Shown here: in pieces, positions 17,095 through 25,301 of the stretch
How the letters are laid out: the number at the start of each line of letters is the position of its first letter
How positions within the stretch are numbered: position 1 is the first letter of the stretch
Assembly: GCF_963678225.1 (NCBI RefSeq)
Contig: NZ_OY782764.1
Location: 3,353,001-3,417,000, forward strand
Direction of reading: 5' to 3'
From: an uncultured Cohaesibacter sp.
Lineage (GTDB): Bacteria > Pseudomonadota > Alphaproteobacteria > Rhizobiales > Cohaesibacteraceae
Length of the DNA: 64,000 nt
The notes under the pieces: generated by a model
What the model saw: the letters and a program-made list of their open reading frames with translations, nothing else
What the model was told of the DNA's origin: nothing
Database searches by the model: none
Translations under genes and position numbers: made by a program

Positions 17095-17521
17095 TGGCAA
17101 TAGAAAAGATGGTTCCCAGATGAGACATATAGTTTTGCGCAGTCTGGGAGAGACGCAGGCGTTCAGTTCTTCGACAAAGGCGACAAGGGTTTGACTGTCG
17201 ATGTTAGAGCTATGCATCGAGGATATGTCATATTCATTCTTGATGGTGTTCAAGACTTGCGTCTTGGTTCGGCCAATCTGCTTGTGGCTGGTCTTTACAT
17301 ATTTATCGATTGCATCCGCCAGGGTCTTGCACGGCACTTTCTCCAGTCCGTCTGGCTTGGCTAAATCAGCCTCTTGCTTATCAATCCACATTTTAGCTAC
17401 TCGACCTTCGGTCGAATGTTTTATTCTCACGGTGGACAACTTTGCCATCACGCTTTATGACGATCTGCGCAAGAAAGGCAGATGAACCGTTTTTGCGTTT
17501 TCGCTCGGATATGGTTCCCAT
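17078..17521 (-). pseudogene. tyrosine integrase, N-terminal part, frameshifted and truncated
   Basis: A phage-type integrase read in three frames. It starts MGTISERKRKNGSSAFLAQI at 17521 and runs to ENKTFDRRS. After a shift near 17400 it reads KMWIDKQEADLAKPDG through KTLADAIDKYV and VEELNACVS. After a second shift near 17150 it reads QTAQNYMSHLGTIFSIAKPAF. These match the arm-binding and core-binding (SAM-like) domains. The catalytic domain with R-H-R-Y is missing. It points away from dusA, whose 5' end is a documented integration target for mobile elements, so it marks an old insertion there. Confidence 0.75.
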
Positions 17522-17522
17522 C

Positions 17523-17614
17523 GGTACAACATTTCCCCATTTGGTACAACACACCGGTACAACATGGGCAAAAATAGTCAATAATGGGTGAGAATGATAG
17601 TGACTAGTACAACA
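17523..17614. repeat. direct repeats GGTACAACA, four copies
   Basis: GGTACAACA occurs at 17523-17531, 17543-17551 and 17556-17564, with a variant AGTACAACA at 17606-17614. They fill the gap between the integrase remnant start and dusA. Short direct repeats next to an integrase and attachment site are typical of arm-type integrase or excisionase binding sites; that role is inferred. Confidence 0.6.
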
Positions 17615-17663
17615 TGAAAGGCATTGTAAGTCATTGGAAAATATAAAAGAACAATATAAATCA

Positions 17664-18620
17664 ATGACTAAGGTGTTTTCGGTTGCGCCCATGATGGAGT
17701 GGACGGATCGGCATTGTCGGTACTTCCATCGGCTGCTTTCCAAGAAGGCTTTGCTCTACACTGAAATGGTAACGGCGCCTGCTGTTATTCATGGCGACAG
17801 GGCGCATTTGATCGGGTTTGATGAGGCTGAGCATCCGGTGGCGCAGCAGTTAGGGGGCTCGGATCCTGAGCAATTGGCCGAAGCAACGCGGATTTGCGCA
17901 GACTTTGGCTATGATGAAATCAACCTCAATGTGGGCTGTCCGTCAGATCGCGTGCAGTCTGGCATGTTTGGTGCTTGTCTGATGGCTGAGCCGGATCTTG
18001 TTGCGCGCTGTGTTGAAGCCATGAAGAAGGTGACGAATGTACCCATCACGGTGAAATGCCGCATCGGGATTGACGACCAGAATGAAGAAGAAGCGCTCGA
18101 CATATTGGTCGACAAGGTGCTTGAAGCTGGCTGCGATGGACTAACTGTGCATGCGCGCAAAGCCTGGTTGCAAGGACTGAGCCCAAAGGAAAATCGGGAT
18201 ATCCCGCCGCTGAATTATGATCGCGTCTATCGACTTAAACAGCGGCTGCCGGACGTGCATATCGCGATCAATGGTGGTATCAAGACACTGGAAGAATGTG
18301 CCGAGCATTTCCAGCATGTCGATGGTGTGATGCTTGGTCGAGCGGCTTATCAAAGCCCCGCTTTGTTAGCGCGAGTGGACTGTGATTTGTTCGGGGAAGG
18401 GGAGCCGGTTGACCCATTTGCTGCGGCTGAAGGCATGATTCCTTATATCGATGCGCATATCGCGCGGGGTGGACGCGCCAGTCAGGTGACGCGGCATATG
18501 ATTGGCTTGTTTCAAAGTCGCCCCGGCGCCAAACGCTGGCGCCAGATTCTGACCGTGGAATCGGTCAAGCCCGGCGCAACATCAGATCTTGTGCTTGAGG
18601 CGCTCAAGGCCTTGCGCTGA
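17664..18620 (+). CDS. dusA: tRNA dihydrouridine synthase A
   Basis: FMN-dependent reduction of specific uridines in the D-loop of tRNA. This 318-residue protein begins MTKVFSVAPMMEWTDRHCRYF, the DusA signature. It contains the catalytic cysteine in INLNVGCPSDRVQSG, VKCRIGIDD, LTVHARKAWLQGLSPKENR and AINGGI. The ATG at 17664 is chosen over an upstream in-frame TTG because the family begins here, although the ribosome-binding site is weak, as if the native leader was replaced by the inserted element. The reading frame itself is intact. The 5' coding region (about 17685-17720) is the segment usually used as attachment site by dusA-specific elements. Confidence 0.92.
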   Translation: MTKVFSVAPMMEWTDRHCRYFHRLLSKKALLYTEMVTAPAVIHGDRAHLIGFDEAEHPVAQQLGGSDPEQLAEATRICADFGYDEINLNVGCPSDRVQSGMFGACLMAEPDLVARCVEAMKKVTNVPITVKCRIGIDDQNEEEALDILVDKVLEAGCDGLTVHARKAWLQGLSPKENRDIPPLNYDRVYRLKQRLPDVHIAINGGIKTLEECAEHFQHVDGVMLGRAAYQSPALLARVDCDLFGEGEPVDPFAAAEGMIPYIDAHIARGGRASQVTRHMIGLFQSRPGAKRWRQILTVESVKPGATSDLVLEALKALR

Positions 18621-18643
18621 TGGTGTAAATCAGGAAAGAAATG

Positions 18644-19330
18644 TCAGCGCGACATCGTCAGGCGATCACCGCTGACAGACCAACTGCCCAAACGATCCAG
18701 ATAGCTCATGCCCAGAAGGCTTTCCTGCAAGGCCCCTTCCTGCGCCACCATGGCGCGGACATTGTTTGCCTGAAGGCCTCCTACAGAAACGCTGTCTAAA
18801 ATGATTGGGGCTGTGAAGGTGCGCCCATTCGCCGTGCTAACAGGGGCGATATAATTAAGGCTCGTCGTATCGATCCCTATCGCTTCTGCATCGTCTCTGG
18901 TCAAGACAACGGCGCTGGCTCCGCTATCAATAAGCATCGAAAGAGAAGATCCATTGACATCTGCGCTCACCTGAAAATGACCACCGGCAGAGCGGCGGAA
19001 AGATACGCTGCCATCGCTCGAAACCATTGCCGAGCCGGGCACCAGTTCGCCCGTTACGCGGCTGACCAGCATGCGGGCATCGTCCTTGAAGCTGTAACCA
19101 AGAACCAGCAAGATGCCCAAAGCCGCCCACATAACGAGATATTTCAGGGATTTAAGAGGGGACGCGCTGCGTCGGGAGCCGCGGCCCGATAGCAGAAACA
19201 ACAGCAGTGTCGAAAGCACAGCGACGCTGCCAATTGCCTCGATCGGATAGCCGAATAGCTCGCCGGACTGATGATTATACATCAATATGGCCACAGCAGT
19301 GACGACAATCCCCATCAGTGCATAGAACAT
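18644..19330 (-). CDS. retropepsin-like membrane-anchored aspartic protease (TIGR02281 type)
   Basis: 228 residues. There are three N-terminal hydrophobic segments (FYALMGIVVTAVAILM, IGSVAVLSTLLLFLL, YLVMWAALGILLVLGY), then a clan-AA protease domain of about 120 residues. The catalytic DSG is in MLIDSGASAVVLT, followed by the flap-like VSTANGRTFTAPIIL and LLGMSYLDRLG. The ATG at 19330 with GGGGAG upstream is preferred over a start 36 bases earlier. Such proteins act as dimers on the periplasmic side or in the membrane; the substrate is unknown. It neighbours cobS on the same strand, as in many alphaproteobacteria. Confidence 0.8.
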   Translation of the reverse strand: MFYALMGIVVTAVAILMYNHQSGELFGYPIEAIGSVAVLSTLLLFLLSGRGSRRSASPLKSLKYLVMWAALGILLVLGYSFKDDARMLVSRVTGELVPGSAMVSSDGSVSFRRSAGGHFQVSADVNGSSLSMLIDSGASAVVLTRDDAEAIGIDTTSLNYIAPVSTANGRTFTAPIILDSVSVGGLQANNVRAMVAQEGALQESLLGMSYLDRLGSWSVSGDRLTMSR

Positions 19331-19422
19331 GAAACATCTCCCCGATAACTCTCTGTACCCTGTCATATAGGAATTGGATCATGTCAAATCCATGGGGAGG
19401 GCGAATGCGGGTTTTGATTGAC

Positions 19423-20286
19423 TTATCCGATGGAGGCAAAAAGCAGAAGGCCAATGCCGAAGAAGATCTCTCCTACCTGTTGTGAAGCTCCCAACACATC
19501 GCCAGTCTGGCCTTTGATATGGTGATTTGCCAACTTGACCATCATCAGGCTCGCAAGAACAGTCATGACAAAGGCAGAAATGCCCGAAGCCAATCCGAAA
19601 TTGGGCACAATCAACAAAGCCGTCGCCAACGCGCCCATGGCGATAGAAATGGCATAAGTGCGAGTGGAGGGAGCTCCAAGCCCCGCAGAGAGCCCCGTGA
19701 TGCGCGCGGCTGGCAGAGTATGCCAAACATGCATTAGCGGTACACGAGAAACGACGCCCGCCGCAAGATAGGCAAGACCGCCATGTGTAACGCCATAATT
19801 GTCAAAGAGGTAGTAGACGATGCTGATGCGCATCAATAGCGACATGCAAAGGGCGGTAGCGCCATAGCTGCCCAGCCGACTGTCCTTCATGATTTCGAGC
19901 TTGCGCGCAATGGAATGCCCGCCCCAGAAGCCATCCGCGACATCTGCTAGTCCGTCCTCGTGCAATCCCCCAGTTACAATCGACATGGATAGAATGGTCA
20001 TGCAGGCGAGCAGGAAAGAGGGGAGTGGCGCTGTCCACGCCAAGGCATCAAAGAGTGTTGCTGGAATCAGCGCGAAAAAGGCTAGAAACAGGCCAATGAG
20101 AGGCATTGCCCGCGCGGTGCGGTGCATTTTGGGCAGGCCTTCGCTGGCTTTGCCCAAAAAACCAGGAACAGGTAGCCGGGTAAAAAAGGCAAAACAATCC
20201 AGAATATCCTGCCACCAACCCTGAATATATCGGATAATGCTCGTAATAAGAGTAAGCTTTCCATTTGGCGTGGACATTTCCGGCAT
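19423..20286 (-). CDS. cobS: adenosylcobinamide-GDP ribazoletransferase (cobalamin synthase)
   Basis: Joins adenosylcobinamide-GDP and alpha-ribazole (phosphate) in the last step of B12 assembly, in the inner membrane. The 287-residue protein has DCFAFFTRLPVPG at the N-terminus, GGLHEDGLADVADGFWGG (the acidic CobS motif) and GSYGATALC, with several membrane helices after it. The ATG at 20286 follows AGGGAGG and is chosen over a start 114 bases upstream without one. It is divergent from cobT, whose product supplies alpha-ribazole phosphate. I found no B12-riboswitch box in the 258-bp gap. Confidence 0.9.
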   Translation of the reverse strand: MPEMSTPNGKLTLITSIIRYIQGWWQDILDCFAFFTRLPVPGFLGKASEGLPKMHRTARAMPLIGLFLAFFALIPATLFDALAWTAPLPSFLLACMTILSMSIVTGGLHEDGLADVADGFWGGHSIARKLEIMKDSRLGSYGATALCMSLLMRISIVYYLFDNYGVTHGGLAYLAAGVVSRVPLMHVWHTLPAARITGLSAGLGAPSTRTYAISIAMGALATALLIVPNFGLASGISAFVMTVLASLMMVKLANHHIKGQTGDVLGASQQVGEIFFGIGLLLFASIG

Positions 20287-20544
20287 TTGATCCTCCCTTA
20301 GGACCTTTCGTGACAATTGCGTATTGCTCAGTGACAGACCGCTCAGTATATCTCGTGGCAAGAATGATCCGAAATGAGCAAATTCGGCAAGGAGAGGCAA
20401 GCGCTTTTCGAAAGACTATGCTAAACGCAAGATAACACTGTGACTTGTGAGCCCAAAGGGGCTGGATTCGGACACTCAGCTTTATCGGCCGTCGCACACC
20501 ATCACCGCGACCGGTGTACAAAACAATCTAAAAGGTAGAATAAA

Positions 20545-21558
20545 ATGATTCCTACTTCCTCCGCTCTCCCTTTTGATGACATCTTGGCATTGCTGGACAA
20601 GATGCCAGAGCCAGATGAAGAGCTGCGCGCCAAAGTTCGTGAGAGAGAAGCGTCTCTGACCAAGCCAGCTGGCTCTCTTGGCAAACTTGAAGAACTTGCT
20701 GAATGGGTCGCTGTTTGGCAGAACCGCGAAAAGCCGCAGATTCTCCGCCCGCTCGTTGGCGTCTTTGCCTGTCAGCATGGCATTGCGAAACACGGCGTTT
20801 CTGCATTCCCGAATGAGCTTAACCAGCTGATGGTCGACAATTTCAGCCAGGGCGGCGCTGCCATCAACCAGCTCTGCACGGCCTATGATCTTGGCCTCAA
20901 GGTTTTTGATCTCGCCATTGAGCATCCAACTGGCGACATCACTGTCGAACCGGCTATGTCAGAGAAAGACTGCGTTGCAACCATGGCATATGGCATGGAA
21001 GCGATTGCTGGCGGTACGGACTTGTTATGCCTTGGCGAAATGGGCATTGGCAACACAACCATTTCAGCCGCTCTGTTTACGGCTCTGTTTGGTGGTTCCG
21101 CTGAAGACTGGTGTGGTCGTGGCTCAGGGGTTGACGACAAGGGCATCCAGCTGAAAGTTGATCTCGTCAACAAGGCTCTGGAAACCCACAAGGATCATCT
21201 CGACAAGCCTCTCGAAGTGCTTGCACGCCTCGGTGGTCGCGAGTTTGCTGCCATGGCAGGTGCTGTTCTGGCTGCCCGCATCAATAATGTCCCCGTAATT
21301 GTCGATGGGTTCAACACCACTGCGGCTGTGGCCGTGCTTCACAAACTGGACCCGCGCACTCTGGACCACTGCATCTTCTCCCATTGCTCTGCTGAAGGCG
21401 CCCATCGTCGCGCTCTGGATGCCATGGGTAAAACAGCTTTGCTCGATCTGGGCATGCGTCTTGGTGAAGGCACCGGCGCTGCAATGGCTGCAGGTGTCGT
21501 CAAGGCAGCCTGTCAGGCTCATAACGGCATGGCAACCTTCGCTGATATCGGCCTTTAA
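20545..21558 (+). CDS. cobT: nicotinate-nucleotide-dimethylbenzimidazole phosphoribosyltransferase
   Basis: Makes alpha-ribazole phosphate from nicotinate mononucleotide and dimethylbenzimidazole for the lower ligand of cobalamin. The 337 residues match the family length. Motifs are LTKPAGSLGKLEELA, GVFACQHGIAKHGVSAFP, EMGIGNTTISAA, GRGSGVDDKG, and the catalytic glutamate region LGMRLGEGTGAAMA. It is the divergent partner of cobS and is followed 33 bp later by a strong terminator. There is no sign of damage. Confidence 0.95.
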   Translation: MIPTSSALPFDDILALLDKMPEPDEELRAKVREREASLTKPAGSLGKLEELAEWVAVWQNREKPQILRPLVGVFACQHGIAKHGVSAFPNELNQLMVDNFSQGGAAINQLCTAYDLGLKVFDLAIEHPTGDITVEPAMSEKDCVATMAYGMEAIAGGTDLLCLGEMGIGNTTISAALFTALFGGSAEDWCGRGSGVDDKGIQLKVDLVNKALETHKDHLDKPLEVLARLGGREFAAMAGAVLAARINNVPVIVDGFNTTAAVAVLHKLDPRTLDHCIFSHCSAEGAHRRALDAMGKTALLDLGMRLGEGTGAAMAAGVVKAACQAHNGMATFADIGL

Positions 21559-21591
21559 GCAAACTTAGCTCAGGCATTGTCAAACCAATCC

Positions 21592-21620
21592 AAAGCCGGC
21601 CGTGTGCCGGCTTTGTTGTG
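21592..21620 (+). terminator. Rho-independent terminator of cobT
   Basis: AAAGCCGGC (21592-21600) pairs perfectly with GCCGGCTTT (21606-21614) around a CGTGT loop, followed by GTTGTGT. Confidence 0.8.
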
Positions 21621-21703
21621 TCTAGTCACAGGCAAGTCAAAAACTTTGTCGCCAGATTTACAAAAAGGGAAGCGACTGCTAACCTCCTCGCAGCCTATCC
21701 ATG

Positions 21704-21805
21704 TTCAGCTAGGGTTCCGCTGCCTTTGGCAGGTCTGGACCGAGCGCTGCTAAGAGCCCAAGTGGGCAGACACCTGAAAGATCAAAAGACTAGGGGGGAT
21801 GGAAA
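21704..21805 (+). promoter_or_regulatory. ykkC-class riboswitch aptamer, probably guanidine-I
   Basis: The leader of the EamA gene carries the two most conserved ykkC-class blocks: AGGGTTCCG (21711-21719) and GGTCTGGACCGAG (21732-21744), the first flanked by the stem CTGCC/GGCAG. Downstream come a variable hairpin GCCCAAGTGGGC, the ACAC element (21769-21772) and CAAAAG near 21783, followed by GGGGGGA. The order matches guanidine-I RNAs, which commonly switch on small exporters. The 3' P3 arm is weaker than consensus, so another ykkC subtype (ppGpp, PRPP or nucleotide-sensing) cannot be excluded. A terminator-like hairpin follows directly. Confidence 0.7.
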
Positions 21806-21832
21806 GGGCACGCTAGACGTGCGCCCATTTTA
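21806..21832 (+). terminator. leader hairpin, probable riboswitch expression platform
   Basis: GGGCACGC (21806-21813) pairs with GTGCGCCC (21819-21826) with one mismatch and one wobble, followed by ATTTTAG. It sits between the aptamer and the EamA start 20 bp later, as expected of a terminator that ligand binding would disrupt. Confidence 0.55.
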
Positions 21833-21851
21833 GTCTTGAAAGGTTTTTCTC

Positions 21852-22706
21852 ATGTCCCTTCTTGGATTCATGCTTGTCTTGGCTGCTGCTTTTTGCCATG
21901 CCACCTGGAATTTCTTCGTTAAACGCATCAATGCCGGACCAGAATTGGTGTGGACGTTCTCCGCTATAACGGTGGTTATCTATAGCCCGTTGGCGGTGTA
22001 TTTCTTTCTGCAAATGCCAGCCTTCAATGCGCTCAATATCAGCTTCATCATCGGTAGCTGCATTTTGCATCTGGGCTATTTCCTTCTGCTGCAAAAAGGA
22101 TATCGAACAGGAGATCTTTCTGTCGTCTATCCCACGGCCCGCGCCACAGGCCCCATGCTCTCAACGATCTTTGCTGTTGTCATTCTTGGTGAGCAAGCAA
22201 CTATACAGGGCGCATTGGGCGCGCTGGTCATCATCTTCGGTGTATTGATGTTGGCTGGTGGCTTGAAGATCAAGTCGATGGCACAAGCGACGTCGTTGCT
22301 TTTTGGGGTTGGAGCCGGGGTGCTGATCGGTAGCTATACAGTCTGGGATGCCTATGCCGTGTCCGTGCTCGCTTTGCCGCCGTTGCTGCTCGACTATAGC
22401 TCAAGTCTCGGGCGGTCCATTCTTCTGGCGCCCGTCGCAGCAAAGCGCGCAGGGTCTGTCAAAAAGATCTGGCAGGAGCATAAAGCTGGCCTGCTGGTCA
22501 TCGCGATTTTCAACCCCTTGGCCTATATACTCGCGCTTGTTGCGATGACATTTACGCCCGTCATTTACATCGCACCCATACGGGAGGTCAGCGTTGTCCT
22601 ATCTGTCTTATTGGGAAGTTTGGTCTTGGGCGAGGGCAATTTGAAAGATCGCCTTATTTGGTCCTGCACGATCCTTCTGGGTGTATCGATACTGGCGAGT
22701 GCCTAA
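21852..22706 (+). CDS. EamA-family (DMT superfamily) exporter
   Basis: Inner-membrane transporter of 284 residues with about ten hydrophobic helices in two EamA repeats (LLGFMLVLAAAFCHATWNFFVKR at the start; FAVVILGEQATIQGALGALVIIFGVLMLAGG closing the first; SLVLGEGNLKDRLIWSCTILLGVSI closing the second). Substrates of this family are diverse. The ykkC-class riboswitch just upstream points to export of guanidine or a related nitrogen compound, since DMT-superfamily SMR exporters do this in guanidine-I regulons. That assignment is inference from the RNA. Confidence 0.85.
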   Translation: MSLLGFMLVLAAAFCHATWNFFVKRINAGPELVWTFSAITVVIYSPLAVYFFLQMPAFNALNISFIIGSCILHLGYFLLLQKGYRTGDLSVVYPTARATGPMLSTIFAVVILGEQATIQGALGALVIIFGVLMLAGGLKIKSMAQATSLLFGVGAGVLIGSYTVWDAYAVSVLALPPLLLDYSSSLGRSILLAPVAAKRAGSVKKIWQEHKAGLLVIAIFNPLAYILALVAMTFTPVIYIAPIREVSVVLSVLLGSLVLGEGNLKDRLIWSCTILLGVSILASA

Positions 22707-22718
22707 GGGGAGAAACGA

Positions 22719-24248
22719 CTATCCAGCTCTCTTGAGGCGAATGCGGTTTTTGGAGGGCTGGATCATGTCCATCACGCGGCTTGGTGGGAAGCTGGCCGTA
22801 ACAGTGGTGCCCTTACGCAATTCCGATTGCAGATCGAATTTGCCGTCATGCATGCTGACCAGAGCCTGAACAATGGAAAGCCCCAGACCCGAACCTTCCT
22901 CGGCACTTTGAATGGCGGCTGCCCCCTGACCAAAGGCACTCAGTACAGTTTCAATTTCATGCTCGGGAATGCCCATGCCGGTATCCTTGACGGAAACCAT
23001 CTGACCGCCACCTTCAATGCCCTTTACCGTAAGGGTAATGGTGCCGCCATTGGGCGTGAACTTCACGGCATTGGTGAGCAGATTGAGGATAATCTGGCGG
23101 ATTGCGCGTTCGTCAGCCCAAAGCTTGGGCAGCGTCTGGTCGGCATCTAGCGTTATCGATATATCCTTGGCCTTGGCCCTAATGCGTAGGAGATTTTCGC
23201 AGTCTTCCGCGATATAGGCCAATGTTACCGCTTCTTCATTCAGGCGATAACGTCCTGCCTCAATGCGCGAGAGATCGAGAATCTCGTTGATCAGATTCAA
23301 GAGGTGCGAGCCAGACGCGTGAATGTCGTTTGAATATTCACGATATTTGTCGTTTGGAAGCGGGCCGAATACTTCCGTTTTCATCATCTCGGAAAAGCCG
23401 AGAATGGCGTTCAACGGAGTCCGTAGTTCATGGCTCATGGTGGCCAGAAAACGGCTCTTTGCCGTATTAGCCTCTTCCGCCTGACGACGGGACTCATCCG
23501 AGATAGCCTTGGCTTGTTCCAACTCGGTGATGAGGTAGTCCTTCTCAAGCCTGAAGTTGAGCATGGCCAGCGTGGAGCTGTAGAGGCGCTTGGAAAGCAG
23601 AATGAAGAAAACGATCGCACCGATGGACATCAGGGACAGGGTCGGATCTGTCTCTTTCGAGTGCATCAGGATAGAATGATTGATGACCAGAGCGATTGGC
23701 AGCGAGCCAGCCCAAACCACAGACGGAATGGGAAAGCTGAGCATCGTCGTAACCGCAATAACAACGAGCATCACCGCAAACTGGTATTCTTCCAGATATC
23801 CCACGTCTTTGGTCGTCGGTAACAACAGAATGGCGGCCCAGACAATGCCGGCAAGGGCTTCCATGAACAGGAAGCGTCTTTGCCAGTCATTCAGCTCGAT
23901 ATCACTTTCGGAGTGTTTCTTGAAGCTTTTGACATAAAGGGTTGCAACAAGATGGACCAACAATGCAGCGACCACCCACAAGAGAGCGTTGATTGGCGTC
24001 GTCCAGAGGGTGGAAATCGCAGCGGATATCAGGAATAGAACCGGCATGGCATAAGCCGCAGATATGCGGTTTTCCGCATACATCAGCATTAACTCGTGGC
24101 GAAAGGTCGGACGATATCCATCTTTGTTGTTGAGTTGCTCACGCACATCGTGGACGGTGCGCAAAACGGCACGTCTTTTCGCAGCACGGGCACTGTTGGC
24201 CTGCTGGGAATTCTTTTTTGACCGATCAGTGCGATAAACACCGGTCAT
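22719..24248 (-). CDS. membrane sensor histidine kinase
   Basis: 509 residues. A basic cytoplasmic N-terminus of about 60 residues is followed by six hydrophobic helices (about 65-220) with short loops, then a coiled coil (about 230-265). HisKA has phospho-acceptor H273 in MSHELRTPLNAILGFSE. The HATPase domain has the N box LLTNAVKFTPNGG, DTGMGIPE (G1) and GSGLGLSIV (G2). The HisKA block followed by EVFGPLPNDKYREYS is typical of alphaproteobacterial PleC/DivJ/PdhS-like kinases. It has no receiver domain and no adjacent response regulator, so the partner is elsewhere. The signal is unknown. Confidence 0.88.
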   Translation of the reverse strand: MTGVYRTDRSKKNSQQANSARAAKRRAVLRTVHDVREQLNNKDGYRPTFRHELMLMYAENRISAAYAMPVLFLISAAISTLWTTPINALLWVVAALLVHLVATLYVKSFKKHSESDIELNDWQRRFLFMEALAGIVWAAILLLPTTKDVGYLEEYQFAVMLVVIAVTTMLSFPIPSVVWAGSLPIALVINHSILMHSKETDPTLSLMSIGAIVFFILLSKRLYSSTLAMLNFRLEKDYLITELEQAKAISDESRRQAEEANTAKSRFLATMSHELRTPLNAILGFSEMMKTEVFGPLPNDKYREYSNDIHASGSHLLNLINEILDLSRIEAGRYRLNEEAVTLAYIAEDCENLLRIRAKAKDISITLDADQTLPKLWADERAIRQIILNLLTNAVKFTPNGGTITLTVKGIEGGGQMVSVKDTGMGIPEHEIETVLSAFGQGAAAIQSAEEGSGLGLSIVQALVSMHDGKFDLQSELRKGTTVTASFPPSRVMDMIQPSKNRIRLKRAG

Positions 24249-24465
24249 GCGTGACGCCCTTTTTCATTTTTATTAAAATGTTCCTGAAAACATCATTTCT
24301 CATTTGTATTAAAATCCGCCTGAGGAAGATGGTTAATAAAGCATGAAATGGTGAAAAGATGTGGGCTAATTGACATGGCAGGCAAAGAGAAGGCATTGAA
24401 TATGTTTAATATTTGGATCAAATAAATGTTATTTATTGCCGTGCCGATCACTGAGGTGAGGGACC

Positions 24466-25092
24466 GTGGAGCACGCTAGCAAGCTTACTAGGCTGACTGA
24501 AAGAATAGAGAGCTGCCGGATCTGCTGCGCTGCTCCCAACGGTGCTGCATTGCCCCACGAACCACGGCCCGTCGTCCGCCTATCTTCAACGGCGCGCATT
24601 TGCATTGCAGGGCAAGCTCCGGGCATGAAGGTGCATAAAACCGGAATCCCCTTTAACGATCCTTCGGGAGATCGTCTGCGCGATTGGATGGGAATTGATC
24701 GAGATTGTTTTTACGATCAACGCAAGATTGCCATAGTGCCAATGGGCTTCTGCTTTCCAGGTTATGATGCAAAGGGAGGAGACTTGCCACCACGCAAGGA
24801 GTGCGTGAAGGCCTGGCATGACGAAATATTTGCAGGCATGCCGCAATTGGAGGTGATTCTGGTGATTGGCCAATATGCCCAGCGTTATCATCTGGGCAAA
24901 AGGCGCGCCAAAACCCTGACGCAAACCGTGGAGCAAGCCAAGGCCGTCTGGAATGAAACAGCCTCTCCCCGAATTCTGCCGCTGCCGCATCCCTCTTGGA
25001 GGAATACAGCCTGGTTGAAGAAGAATCCCTGGTTTGAAAGAGACATTTTGCCATTTTTGAAAGAAGAAGTGCACAAACTATTGGCCGAGTAG
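24466..25092 (+). CDS. uracil-DNA glycosylase superfamily protein
   Basis: 208 residues. The UDG-fold motifs are a GQAPG motif 1 (ICIAGQAPGMKVHKTGIPF) and a motif 2-like HPSWRN (LPLPHPSWRNTAW). A small Cys pair at the N-terminus (SCRICC) is reminiscent of Fe-S family 4/5 enzymes, but the full four-Cys set is not obvious. The start is GTG at 24466 with GAGGG just upstream. It may act in base-excision repair. Members of this COG1573-like group are largely uncharacterised, so activity on uracil is inference. It is monocistronic, between a kinase and an Lrp regulator. Confidence 0.72.
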   Translation: MEHASKLTRLTERIESCRICCAAPNGAALPHEPRPVVRLSSTARICIAGQAPGMKVHKTGIPFNDPSGDRLRDWMGIDRDCFYDQRKIAIVPMGFCFPGYDAKGGDLPPRKECVKAWHDEIFAGMPQLEVILVIGQYAQRYHLGKRRAKTLTQTVEQAKAVWNETASPRILPLPHPSWRNTAWLKKNPWFERDILPFLKEEVHKLLAE

Positions 25093-25301
25093 CAACAGAA
25101 AAATTTTCTTCAAAACTATGGCTCGACAAAAGGATGAGTGGCATTTCTCACATATTGACATTGATTTGAGAATTTTCTTTCGATATCATTTTGCTAATGG
25201 GGCGATTATGAGAAAATCTTTGTCCAAGGAGATTTTCTCGACGCCATAGGCCCAGTCTGAAAATCGGGTATATATCGCTCCTTAAGGGATCGGAGAAAGC
25301 C

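Noticed and set aside
17523-17614. CRISPR array
   Set aside because: The 9-base repeats have irregular spacing and lie beside an integrase; they are too short for CRISPR repeats and no cas genes occur.
20287-20544. Possible B12 riboswitch between cobS and cobT
   Set aside because: The expected conserved B12-box and core were not found by eye in either strand. A covariance search would settle it.
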